A stretch of 21,070 nucleotides of DNA from a virus: IMG/VR virus record IMGVR_UViG_3300010334_000337, positions 1 to 21,070 of that record; one strand, written 5' to 3'. The position numbers and the translations under genes are program-made. The notes under the pieces are model-generated. The model had not been told where the DNA came from. It ran no database searches and worked only from the letters and a program-made list of their open reading frames with translations. This document shows positions 6,975 to 12,730 of the stretch, in pieces (position 1 is the first letter of the stretch; every line of letters begins with the position of its first letter).

Positions 6975-6995
6975 AGAGGGGGAAGATCCCCCTCT
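6975..6995 (-). terminator. Rho-independent terminator after the Hsp20/DUF1127 operon
   Basis: AGAGGGGGA (6975-6983) pairs perfectly with TCCCCCTCT (6987-6995) around a 3-nt loop. On the minus strand TTTTTATG follows. It separates the Hsp20 unit from the gene 43 promoter just downstream. Confidence 0.9.
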
Positions 6996-6998
6996 GTA

Positions 6999-7052
6999 TT
7001 ACTTGCAGCCATCATTGATTATGATGAGCTCGTCTTCATTATAGGGCCACAT
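6999..7052 (-). CDS. Possible 17-aa microprotein MWPYNEDELIIINDGCK
   Basis: A 17-codon frame overlaps the last 14 nt of the DUF1127 gene. Its ATG (7052-7050) has AGGGG 7 nt upstream, and its TAA ends four bases before the terminator hairpin, so it fills the space exactly. The peptide is acidic and compact-looking. It is too short for composition tests, and no homologue is known to me. It should be treated as a candidate only. Confidence 0.35.
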   Translation of the reverse strand: MWPYNEDELIIINDGCK

Positions 7053-7218
7053 TGACTGCCCCTGAATTTTCTCTAGCGACCCTGTCAATATCGCACCTGT
7101 TGATGCCGATATCGTTTAAGTCTCGGTCTGTCAACAGAGACAACTCTCTACGAGTACGGTTGATACGCTCCTGCTGCTTCATCCAGCGGCGCGTGTCTTT
7201 TACGATCTTATTGAACAT
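7039..7218 (-). CDS. DUF1127 (YjiS-like) small protein (59 aa)
   Basis: This 59-codon gene begins MFNKIVKDTRRWMKQQE and carries the DUF1127 signature RRELSLLTDRDLNDIGINR followed by DIDRVAR, about residues 23-49. In bacteria, chiefly alphaproteobacteria, such short Arg-rich proteins are linked to RNA-related and metabolic regulation (for example phosphate and carbon metabolism in Agrobacterium and RNA binding in Rhodobacter). Its ATG overlaps the Hsp20 stop (TAATG), with AGAAGGAAAG upstream, so the two are co-translated. A host-derived regulator taken up by the phage is a plausible reading. The match is by signature; I am confident of the family. Confidence 0.85.
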   Translation of the reverse strand: MFNKIVKDTRRWMKQQERINRTRRELSLLTDRDLNDIGINRCDIDRVARENSGAVNVAL

Positions 7219-7715
7219 TACTTCTTTCCTTCTGCTAAGAATGTCTTTTCAGACTTTACTTCTTCAGTCGGATCGACGATCTCGACTTTCTTTGGCTTCT
7301 TTGACTCTGGTATGATGTTCTCAAGCCAGATCTTCAACATGCCATTGAAGAGTTCGGCGTTCTTGATCTCAATAGTATCTGATATGTTGAATAGACGCTT
7401 GAAAGAACGGTCTGCAATACCCTTATACAGGTAGTGATTGTTCAGACCTTCTTTTTCTAGGTCACCGATGTCTGTAAACCCAGAAACTGAAAGGGTTCCA
7501 TCATTGATCTCGATGTCTAGATTGTGCTTGCCAAATCCCGCTACGGCCATCTCGATCACGTACTTGTTGTCGTCTACCTTGACGATGTTGTACGGTGGAT
7601 AGTTAGGGATCGACTTAGAGATTGATTGTGAGAGCTCGTTCATTCTCTTTACCATCGGCTCATAGCCGACAAAGAACTTTGCATCGAGCATGTTGAATGG
7701 GTCGAAAGTAGTCAT
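7218..7715 (-). CDS. Hsp20/alpha-crystallin small heat-shock protein
   Basis: The 165-aa protein has an alpha-crystallin domain of roughly residues 40-135: PPYNIVKVDDNKYVIEMAVAGF, then DIEINDGTLSVSG and the typical sHsp strand YLYKGIADRSFKRLF (Y-x-x-R-x-F type), followed by the GMLKIWLE strand. Small heat-shock proteins hold unfolding proteins as ATP-independent chaperones and are common in marine T4-like phages, where they may protect phage assembly or replication proteins. ATG 7715 follows AGGAGG. The gene has its own promoter (7780-7808). The mRNA leader contains an 8-bp GC-containing hairpin (7749-7774), possibly stabilising or temperature-responsive. DUF1127 follows in the same operon. 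Confidence 0.92.
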   Translation of the reverse strand: MTTFDPFNMLDAKFFVGYEPMVKRMNELSQSISKSIPNYPPYNIVKVDDNKYVIEMAVAGFGKHNLDIEINDGTLSVSGFTDIGDLEKEGLNNHYLYKGIADRSFKRLFNISDTIEIKNAELFNGMLKIWLENIIPESKKPKKVEIVDPTEEVKSEKTFLAEGKK

Positions 7716-7748
7716 GTAGTCCTCCTAGTTATAGCAAGGTTTGTAAGT

Positions 7749-7774
7749 ATGTCGTACCGTTATGGCTACGACAT
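7749..7774 (-). promoter_or_regulatory. 5' leader stem-loop of the hsp20 mRNA
   Basis: ATGTCGTA (7749-7756) and TACGACAT (7767-7774) pair perfectly, with two further CC/GG pairs next to small bulges. With the promoter at 7780-7808, transcription should start near 7773, so the stem-loop forms the extreme 5' end of the transcript. There it could protect RNA from decay. Confidence 0.55.
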
Positions 7775-7779
7775 TATTA

Positions 7780-7808
7780 TATATAGTACTTTCTGCTAGA
7801 AATGTCAA
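7780..7808 (-). promoter_or_regulatory. Early sigma70-type promoter for hsp20
   Basis: TTGACA (7808-7803), a 17-nt spacer and TATATA (7785-7780) on the minus strand. The spacer follows the shared TTT...AAAGTAC pattern. It diverges from the late promoter at 7835. Confidence 0.85.
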
Positions 7809-7834
7809 CAGTTATTGTATACCAGCTATTCAGA

Positions 7835-7842
7835 TATAAATA
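7835..7842 (+). promoter_or_regulatory. T4-type late promoter TATAAATA
   Basis: This is an exact match to the T4 late promoter octamer, which is recognised by the gp55/gp33-modified polymerase with the gp45 clamp. It stands 35 bases before the first plus-strand ORF, at the strand switch, and needs no -35 element. Confidence 0.85.
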
Positions 7843-7869
7843 GAATATCCTAATGGGCCTCTGCGTCAG

Positions 7870-7986
7870 ATGTATAAGATCATTGAGTGGCATACGCGTC
7901 GGGGTAAGAGGCTGTACAGCGTCTACCTCAACGGTAAGCTGATCATTATTACTGGACAGAAGTATGTAGCAGAAAGCTATAAATAA
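7870..7986 (+). CDS. Small 38-aa basic protein of the late region
   Basis: A 38-codon frame starts MYKIIEWHTRRGKRLYSVYL and continues with strand-like segments (NGKLIIITGQKYVAESYK). The composition suggests a small beta-rich basic protein rather than noise. It is the first ORF after the late promoter at 7835, about 28 bases from it. The ribosome-binding site is weak (GGGCC, distant). The stop codon overlaps the second late promoter (7978-7985). A competing 29-codon frame from 7853 is less protein-like. The family is not recognised. Confidence 0.5.
   Translation: MYKIIEWHTRRGKRLYSVYLNGKLIIITGQKYVAESYK
7978..7985 (+). promoter_or_regulatory. Second T4-type late promoter TATAAATA
   Basis: Exact late promoter octamer, overlapping the stop of the 38-aa ORF. 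It lies 66 bases before the 165-aa gene at 8051, so initiation near 7992 would give a short leader holding the hairpin at 8010-8041. Confidence 0.85.
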
Positions 7987-8009
7987 TAAGAATTGATCTT
8001 TGACGTTAA

Positions 8010-8041
8010 CCTTTTTGAAATGTTTTGTAATATCAAAAAGG
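8010..8041 (+). promoter_or_regulatory. Leader hairpin masking the ribosome-binding site of the 8051 gene
   Basis: CCTTTTTGA (8010-8018) and TCAAAAAGG (8033-8041) are perfect 9-nt inverted repeats with a 14-nt loop. The Shine-Dalgarno AAGGA (8038-8042) lies in the 3' arm, so folding should hide it. T4 uses such hairpins to silence late genes on early transcripts; here the late start is also upstream. Confidence 0.6.
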
Positions 8042-8050
8042 AACTAATCA

Positions 8051-8548
8051 ATGATGGATCCAAAATCAGCAGCAAAGTTCGGCAACGCCCTTGGTAAGGG
8101 TCTCAGCGACCAGGTGTTCGGCATCGTCGACGACGTGCGCAATGCTAAGAACGTCAAGGCTGCCAACAACCAGAGAATAATTAATCAGAACAAGATTACC
8201 GAGATCAATAATCAGGTAGTCAAGAACAACAATGCCCTGCGTGAGCAGGCAATGCGAGAGATAGCTGCAGAGCAGGAAGCAGACATGATATCTCGCATGT
8301 CACCTGCTCAGCGCAAGGCTTTCTACGAGGCGAGGAATGCCGCTGCCCATGAGGCACACATGGCAAAGGTGAGAGCCGAGAGAAAGAGAGAAGAGTTCTG
8401 GGAAGCTTTCTGGGCGCTCTTTACCATATTCATAGTCTTACCATTCATTGTATGGATTGGTCTGATGATCTGGGGAATTTCTGACGTCATGGCCTGCTAC
8501 AGCATGAAAGGAATAGTTCCCTTAATGAAGGCGCTGTGTGGAAGATGA
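8051..8548 (+). CDS. Late membrane-anchored coiled protein (165 aa)
   Basis: Residues 1-110 are helical and charged, with an Asn/Gln-rich stretch (NNQRIINQNKITEINNQVVKN pattern) and an Ala/Glu/Arg-rich helix (AAAHEAHMAKVRAERKREE), suggesting a coiled coil. Residues 118-145 form a strong hydrophobic span (FTIFIVLPFIVWIGLMIW), so the protein is probably anchored by a C-terminal membrane helix. I recognise no family. It is expressed from late promoters with a hairpin over its ribosome-binding site, and its stop overlaps the next ATG (ATGA). Late timing and membrane location suggest roles in lysis, egress or virion/membrane assembly; this is inference. Confidence 0.8.
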   Translation: MMDPKSAAKFGNALGKGLSDQVFGIVDDVRNAKNVKAANNQRIINQNKITEINNQVVKNNNALREQAMREIAAEQEADMISRMSPAQRKAFYEARNAAAHEAHMAKVRAERKREEFWEAFWALFTIFIVLPFIVWIGLMIWGISDVMACYSMKGIVPLMKALCGR

Positions 8549-8811
8549 AGAAGCATCACGAGACCAAGGATGACGAGCATCCTTGGTTGAATGGGTTTGA
8601 AAAGAAGCACGGAAACGAGAAGATAGATATACTAAAGAAGAGGATCAAGGAGCTCGACAACCTAGTCGGTACTGCATCTGTGATCATCGTCTGTCAGCTA
8701 ATACTGTTTCTAGGTCTGATTATCGGCTTAGTATTTTCAGGTGCAGTCTCAGTAAGTTCAGACGCTGCCAGCAGTATGATAGGATTCGTGAAGTCAAACT
8801 TTAAGAAGTGA
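8545..8811 (+). CDS. Late small membrane protein (88 aa)
   Basis: The start at 8545 is chosen from the ATGA overlap with the preceding gene and GTGGAAG upstream. An in-frame GTG at 8536 is less likely. Residues 1-45 are very charged (KKHHETKDDEHPW...KKRIKELDNL). Residues 48-70 form one membrane helix (ASVIIVCQLILFLGLIIGLVF). A short Ser-rich, then basic tail (FVKSNFKK) follows. The family is unknown. Co-translation with the previous membrane protein suggests that the two act together. Confidence 0.8.
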   Translation: MKKHHETKDDEHPWLNGFEKKHGNEKIDILKKRIKELDNLVGTASVIIVCQLILFLGLIIGLVFSGAVSVSSDAASSMIGFVKSNFKK

Positions 8812-8818
8812 TTTTTTA

Positions 8819-10108
8819 ATGACAGAAGTTTTTTGTCCACTACCATGGTATCATCTCGCTACTAAAGCAAACGGCGATCTAAGAATCTGCTGTCAGTCTA
8901 ATCAAGGACCGACAAGAGGTATTCTTAAGAACGAGAGCGGCGATACGTACAATCTAAATAAACACGGAATTATGGATTCTAGAAACGCACCTCTAGCTAA
9001 AGAAGTGCGCGCAGCGATGCTCAATGGTATTAAGCACCCAGAGTGCTCTAGGTGTTGGAAAGAAGAGAGCAGTGGAATACGTAGCAAAAGAATAGGCTCA
9101 ATCGAGCTTCATAGCATGTATGACTCATACGGCGAAGCTATTCAGGTTACTCAGCCAGATGGTACAATACCGCAAGACTTTCCATATAGAGACTACGATC
9201 TTAGATTTGGAAACTTATGCAACTTAAAGTGTAGAATGTGCGGACCGACTGAAAGTTCAATGTGGTATGACGACTACTTTGAACAGCACGGTAAAAAGTT
9301 CGATGATACGGGTTATAGATGGCACGAGAGACCGGAGATATGGAGAGACTTAGAATCTCAGATGGAATATTCAGAGTACGTCTATATTATTGGAGGCGAG
9401 CCTACTCTAATACAGAAGCATTTTGAATTTTTAGAGAAGTGTATTAAGAACGATCACTCTAAACGCATGAGACTTGAGTACGCATCTAACATAACTAACA
9501 TTCATCAAAAGTACTTTGATATATGGAGTCAGTTCAAGAAAGTACATATAGCGTGCTCAATAGACGGTGTTGGAGCGGTGAATGACTACATACGATTTCC
9601 AAGTAAGTGGAAAGTCATTGAAAAAAACTTAGAGAAGCTAGTAGCATATTCGTCTAAGAAAATAAGAATTACGATATCACTTACGGTGAACGCCTATAAC
9701 GTGTACTATCTAGACGACGTATATAAGTGGAATCTTCAGAACCTAGAATGTAAGATTAATCCACACCCTCTCCATGGCCCGCGACTAATGAGCACAAAGA
9801 TATTTCCTAAATACATTAAAGATGATATAGCTAAGAAGATAAGGTCTCTTTATCAGTGGATGAAAAATAACGGTCATGGTGATAAAGTGGAGAATATATC
9901 AAGACAAATAGAAAGTCATATACACTTTATGATGAGTGAAGATCTGTCTCAACTCATGCCAGAATTCTGGAAAGAGACAGACAAACTAGATGCAATTAGG
10001 AGACAGAATATATCAAATTCTCTCCCAGAGCTCTATGATTTGATAAAAGATACTCGAAATTTATTAAACATAGGAGACTACAATGGCATCAAAGAGCCTT
10101 CAGCCTGA
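8819..10108 (+). CDS. Twitch-domain radical SAM enzyme (late)
   Basis: The 429-aa protein has the radical SAM cluster motif CNLKCRMC (C134, C138, C141), followed by GGEP near residues 192-195, which binds S-adenosylmethionine. Before it, Cys residues 6, 24, 25, 76 and 79 (FCPLPW, ICCQS, CSRCW) form an N-terminal auxiliary-cluster region like the twitch/SPASM-related proteins found in marine phages. Radical SAM enzymes with auxiliary clusters often modify peptides or proteins, but the phage substrate is unknown. The gene lies seven bases after the small membrane-protein gene, with a poor ribosome-binding site (AAGAAG). It overlaps the EF-hand gene by 26 nt. Late-strand placement argues against a simple early metabolic role. 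Confidence 0.85.
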   Translation: MTEVFCPLPWYHLATKANGDLRICCQSNQGPTRGILKNESGDTYNLNKHGIMDSRNAPLAKEVRAAMLNGIKHPECSRCWKEESSGIRSKRIGSIELHSMYDSYGEAIQVTQPDGTIPQDFPYRDYDLRFGNLCNLKCRMCGPTESSMWYDDYFEQHGKKFDDTGYRWHERPEIWRDLESQMEYSEYVYIIGGEPTLIQKHFEFLEKCIKNDHSKRMRLEYASNITNIHQKYFDIWSQFKKVHIACSIDGVGAVNDYIRFPSKWKVIEKNLEKLVAYSSKKIRITISLTVNAYNVYYLDDVYKWNLQNLECKINPHPLHGPRLMSTKIFPKYIKDDIAKKIRSLYQWMKNNGHGDKVENISRQIESHIHFMMSEDLSQLMPEFWKETDKLDAIRRQNISNSLPELYDLIKDTRNLLNIGDYNGIKEPSA

Positions 10109-10400
10109 CTCAAAATACAATAAGTTTGACATAGACCACGACGGCGTAGTGACGGACGATGAGATGAAGAAAGTGGAGGAGATGATTGAGTTTGAGAACA
10201 AAGACAAGAAAGAAGACCAGCTGCGTCAGATGGCTTGGATGGCTATGGGCAGCATGGTACTGTTTACTGGTATTCTGTTCTCACCTATCGTCGACGTCGC
10301 TAGGATAACTGCTCTCGGCAGCATCCTGCAGATGTTCTACATTGCACAGGCGGGAGTAGTTGCAACTTTCTTTGGCGCCAATGCGTACTTAAGTAAGTAA
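10083..10400 (+). CDS. EF-hand protein with C-terminal membrane segments (105 aa)
   Basis: Residues 16-27 spell a canonical EF-hand loop, DIDHDGVVTDDE: acidic residues at positions 1, 3 and 5, Gly at 6, hydrophobic at 8 and Glu at 12, so calcium binding is likely. A charged helix follows, then two hydrophobic spans at about residues 50-70 and 78-100, suggesting a two-helix membrane protein with a small calcium-binding cytoplasmic or periplasmic head. ATG 10083 has GGAG upstream and lies inside the end of the radical SAM gene. It ends the late block, and its stop directly abuts the stop of the convergent gene. I recognise the EF-hand but no wider family. Confidence 0.85.
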   Translation: MASKSLQPDSKYNKFDIDHDGVVTDDEMKKVEEMIEFENKDKKEDQLRQMAWMAMGSMVLFTGILFSPIVDVARITALGSILQMFYIAQAGVVATFFGANAYLSK

Positions 10401-11444
10401 TTACCTTAAGAACTGGTCTTCGAAGTGGTCATGCTCTACTGAGCAAGTCTTTGCACACATTCGCAGTTTTCCTTCTGCGAGTGACGGCGCGCTCCATGAC
10501 TTCTCAATCTTATCAAAGAATCCGCTCTCGAAGACGCCGTTTATACCGTGCACCTTTGCATCTATATCTGATTTATCACTTATTATGTGCTTAAACAGGT
10601 GACTGTCTTTATATTTTGATACTTCGGGATCATACATCTCGGAGCCACCTATCCAGCAGCAAGGTACCACTAGCCCTTCTGCACTAACGTACATTGAATT
10701 CTGCTTAACGACCCTGCACCCAATCTCAGTCTTATCTAAGAACTTATCCCAGCCCCCAAACTTCTGCTTAGCGCGCTCTCTAAAGTCGTTTACGTCGTGT
10801 ACGTATTCTTTCTTTTCCGGCTGAGATAGGTGTTTATATACTGACATGCCGTTCTGCCAGCGCGATGTACGCTTTGGTATAAAAGCCTTGAACCCTAGCT
10901 TCTTAGCCAGTGCTCGAGCTTCTTCTACCTGATGCTCGTTATGCTTGAACACTAGAAAGTGCCACTCGGCTTGGCCGCCAGCACCTATGAAAGACTCCAT
11001 CGCATTCATTACCCTGTCCCACTGGACGTTTTCTCTGTAGATATGGTTCGTATCTTCCAGTCCATCGACCGAGAAGGTAACTCGACCTTCATACAGCACC
11101 GATGCTAGGTCTCTCCACCACTCTGAGCTGCGCGCTCCTCCGTTGGTGAACATGCTCAGCTTCATAGATAGATTAGTATACCTAAAATACTCAAACACTT
11201 CAAGCGTGTCTCTAGCCATTATAGGATCGCCGAAGTTTCCACACATGTACATGGCATGGAGCTGCTTGATAAAGTCTTTCTCAAAGATGTTCTTGCAGTC
11301 TTCTAGAGAAAGCTCAGCGTTCGTTAGGTGGTGCATTAGCTTTCCGCTACCGCTGCTGTCGTGTCTAGGACACATGGCGCAGCCGGCCTGACACTTCTCA
11401 GTTATCTCTAGGTGTACCTTGCGTATATCCCTGTACTTATACAT
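10401..11444 (-). CDS. Radical SAM/SPASM enzyme (minus strand)
   Basis: With start at 11444 the protein is 347 aa. CQAGCAMC (C18, C22, C25) is the radical SAM cluster motif, right after a beta strand (KVHLEITEK). The middle has the typical SAM-domain pattern (MYMCGNFGDP, FTNGG, FSVDGLED). The C terminus carries SPASM-like Cys (GCRVV, VPCCW, MCAKTCS) for auxiliary clusters. Members often act in peptide or cofactor modification; the substrate is unknown. The start at 11444 overlaps the stop of the upstream membrane protein by one base (TGATG). A longer reading to 11537 lacks support and starts with out-of-character sequence. It is unlike the plus-strand radical SAM in architecture. Confidence 0.87.
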   Translation of the reverse strand: MYKYRDIRKVHLEITEKCQAGCAMCPRHDSSGSGKLMHHLTNAELSLEDCKNIFEKDFIKQLHAMYMCGNFGDPIMARDTLEVFEYFRYTNLSMKLSMFTNGGARSSEWWRDLASVLYEGRVTFSVDGLEDTNHIYRENVQWDRVMNAMESFIGAGGQAEWHFLVFKHNEHQVEEARALAKKLGFKAFIPKRTSRWQNGMSVYKHLSQPEKKEYVHDVNDFRERAKQKFGGWDKFLDKTEIGCRVVKQNSMYVSAEGLVVPCCWIGGSEMYDPEVSKYKDSHLFKHIISDKSDIDAKVHGINGVFESGFFDKIEKSWSAPSLAEGKLRMCAKTCSVEHDHFEDQFLR

Positions 11445-11659
11445 CAGATGGTCGTCGGTGACTTCATCGGATCGTAAGGGTCGATCTTCTCTATGCGGCT
11501 GAGAGCGTCTTTCTCGTAGCGAAGAACTTGATACCATCCGAGGAAGGCAGTAAAGTCTGCAAACATGGCCGAGTAGTTCTGGTTGAAGATCTCAATGATA
11601 AAAGAAACCGCGACTACTGCTAGGATCGCGTACGAGAGCTTAATAAAGGTATGTATCAT
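11444..11659 (-). CDS. Small membrane protein before radical SAM enzyme (71 aa)
   Basis: One strong hydrophobic segment (about residues 8-26, SYAILAVVAVSFIIEIF), a weaker one near 31-45 and a polar C-terminal tail (RIEKIDPYDPMKSPTTI). Its ATG overlaps the preceding stop (ATGA), and its stop overlaps the radical SAM start (TGATG), so all three genes of this operon are translationally coupled. The family is not recognised. Pairing a small membrane protein with a radical SAM enzyme repeats the arrangement on the opposite strand. Confidence 0.78.
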   Translation of the reverse strand: MIHTFIKLSYAILAVVAVSFIIEIFNQNYSAMFADFTAFLGWYQVLRYEKDALSRIEKIDPYDPMKSPTTI

Positions 11660-11850
11660 GCCGCCCTCACTTTAAAGTTAAAGAATTTTCCATCGCGGTT
11701 GAGCTTTGAGACTGCATCTACCCAGTCTCTCGCATCGCGCTCGTCGATGAAGTGTAGACGATCCTTGACCGTCAGACCATTCAGACGACCCTTCTTGATG
11801 AGCTTTTCAAACTCAACTACGTACTTGTATGAACCAGGGTATACAGACAT
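11656..11850 (-). CDS. Small hypothetical protein (64 aa)
   Basis: The ATG at 11850 is chosen because GGAG precedes it by 8 nt; a GTG at 11859 is only 3 nt from the same site. The protein begins MSVYPGSYKYVVEFEKLIKK, is basic and has a DERDARDWVDAVSKLNR helix and a final beta-like segment (GKFFNFKVRAA). No family is recognised. It is the first gene after promoter 11877-11904 and is coupled to the next gene by an ATGA overlap. Confidence 0.7.
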   Translation of the reverse strand: MSVYPGSYKYVVEFEKLIKKGRLNGLTVKDRLHFIDERDARDWVDAVSKLNRDGKFFNFKVRAA

Positions 11851-11876
11851 TCCATTCACTCCACTGCTATAGACTA

Positions 11877-11904
11877 ATTATACACTATTCTACAGACTTG
11901 TCAA
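11877..11904 (-). promoter_or_regulatory. Strong sigma70-type promoter of the radical SAM operon
   Basis: TTGACA (11904-11899), 16-nt spacer, TATAAT (11882-11877): both consensus hexamers are perfect. It starts just after the tRNA 3' end and drives the three genes from 11850 to 10401. Confidence 0.85.
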
Positions 11905-11913
11905 CAAGAGAAT

Positions 11914-11989
11914 TGGTGGGGGATGAGGGACTCGAACCCCCGATCAGACCGTTATGAGCAGCCGGCTTTTGCCACTAAGCTAATCCCCC
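11914..11989 (-). tRNA. tRNA with CAU anticodon (Met, or Ile2 if lysidine-modified)
   Basis: The cloverleaf is complete. The acceptor stem GGGGGAT/ATCCCCC is perfect, the D arm is GCTT...AAGC, and the anticodon arm GGCTG-CTCATAA-CGGTC gives CAU. The T arm GGGGG-TTCGAGT-CCCTC is followed by discriminator A and an encoded CCA (11916-11914). The G1-C72 pair argues against an initiator. CAU could read AUG (elongator Met) or AUA after host TilS modification (Ile2), as phages often carry the latter; sequence alone does not settle it. It sits at the end of the DUF932 operon, 7 bases after the last stop. Confidence 0.93.
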
Positions 11990-11996
11990 GAATTTA

Positions 11997-12233
11997 TTAT
12001 TTCTTAGTCCGCAGTGGGAACGTAGCCATGTAGGACTCGAACTCCTCGTGGACCATGAAGTACTCGATTACCCGCTCAAAGCTCGCGAGCGTATGCTCGA
12101 ATTCTTCCTTGGTATCATATACCAAGACGTCTTTTGCGTAGTCTTGCAGTAGACCCTCGTAGCAGTACTTTAGTTCCTGCAGGACGATCGCGTCTACCTG
12201 CTCGTATTCCATATCGAACGTTACCTTTGGCAT
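11997..12233 (-). CDS. Conserved-looking small acidic phage protein (78 aa)
   Basis: The protein begins MPKVTFDMEYEQVDAIVLQEL and is mostly helical and acidic, with an aromatic-rich C-terminal half (FERVIEYFMVHEEFESYM). It has the general look of small helical proteins common in phages that carry a beta strand followed by two or three helices. The function is unknown. ATG 12233 follows AGAGGTGATAT and is 3 bases from the previous stop. It is the last protein gene before the tRNA. Confidence 0.75.
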   Translation of the reverse strand: MPKVTFDMEYEQVDAIVLQELKYCYEGLLQDYAKDVLVYDTKEEFEHTLASFERVIEYFMVHEEFESYMATFPLRTKK

Positions 12234-12236
12234 ATA

Positions 12237-12473
12237 TCACCTCTTAATGTAGCAGACCCATTCTTTGTCGCCGATCTTGTACCGAGCATAGGAGTTCTTG
12301 TCCATGTCGGCACACCGGCCCTGATCCATGGAGAGGATAGCTCTAAATTCGTTGCGTGCACCAATATAGACACCATCCACACCATCGTCTCTCTTAGCAA
12401 ACTGACACGTCTCATGTCGTACCCATGCTGTATTATCCCACTGCACTGCTAGGTAGTCGCAGCTGACTGGCAT
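12237..12473 (-). CDS. Small hypothetical protein (78 aa)
   Basis: It begins MPVSCDYLAVQWDNTAWVRH and has four Cys and several Trp/Tyr, with a strand-rich pattern and a WVCYIKR end. It starts inside the last 25 nt of the preceding gene, with AAGGA touching the ATG, so the ribosome-binding site is poor and translation probably depends on coupling. No function is recognised. Confidence 0.65.
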   Translation of the reverse strand: MPVSCDYLAVQWDNTAWVRHETCQFAKRDDGVDGVYIGARNEFRAILSMDQGRCADMDKNSYARYKIGDKEWVCYIKR

Positions 12474-12730
12474 TCCTTATTTATGGACTCTGCCTGCATC
12501 TTGACGTTCTCTTTTACCTGCTCAAGATAAGACTGCTTCCAAGTATCTGCTTGTACTTTCAGGATATCAAGCTCACGCTTTACCCTACTAAGTTCATTAG
12601 CAAGAGAACATAACTTTGTCTCAGTTCTTCCTGCAAGTGTGTACAAATACATGTGAATACCACTAATAGGATCACTCTTTGACCATTCATTGAATAGCTC
12701 ATCACATAGATGTTTTACTTCTTCATCCAT
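12449..12730 (-). CDS. Coiled-coil small protein (93 aa)
   Basis: ATG 12730 is chosen: it overlaps the preceding TGA as TGATG and has GGAGTAGAG upstream (a GTG at 12733 is also in frame). Residues 38-85 have the heptad-like pattern of a coiled coil (LANELSRVKRELDILKVQ and the following LEQVKENVKMQ). The family is unknown. A dimeric scaffold or adaptor is possible but not demonstrated. Confidence 0.7.
   Translation of the reverse strand: MDEEVKHLCDELFNEWSKSDPISGIHMYLYTLAGRTETKLCSLANELSRVKRELDILKVQADTWKQSYLEQVKENVKMQAESINKECQSAATT

Noticed and set aside
10382-10420. Bidirectional terminator at the convergent junction.
   Set aside because: Only a weak A/T inverted repeat (TAAG...CTTA) with no T run is visible.
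11445-11537. N-terminal extension of the minus-strand radical SAM enzyme to 11537.
   Set aside because: The extension is Arg/Ser-rich, overlaps the membrane-protein gene in another frame, and the TGATG at 11444 is the natural start.
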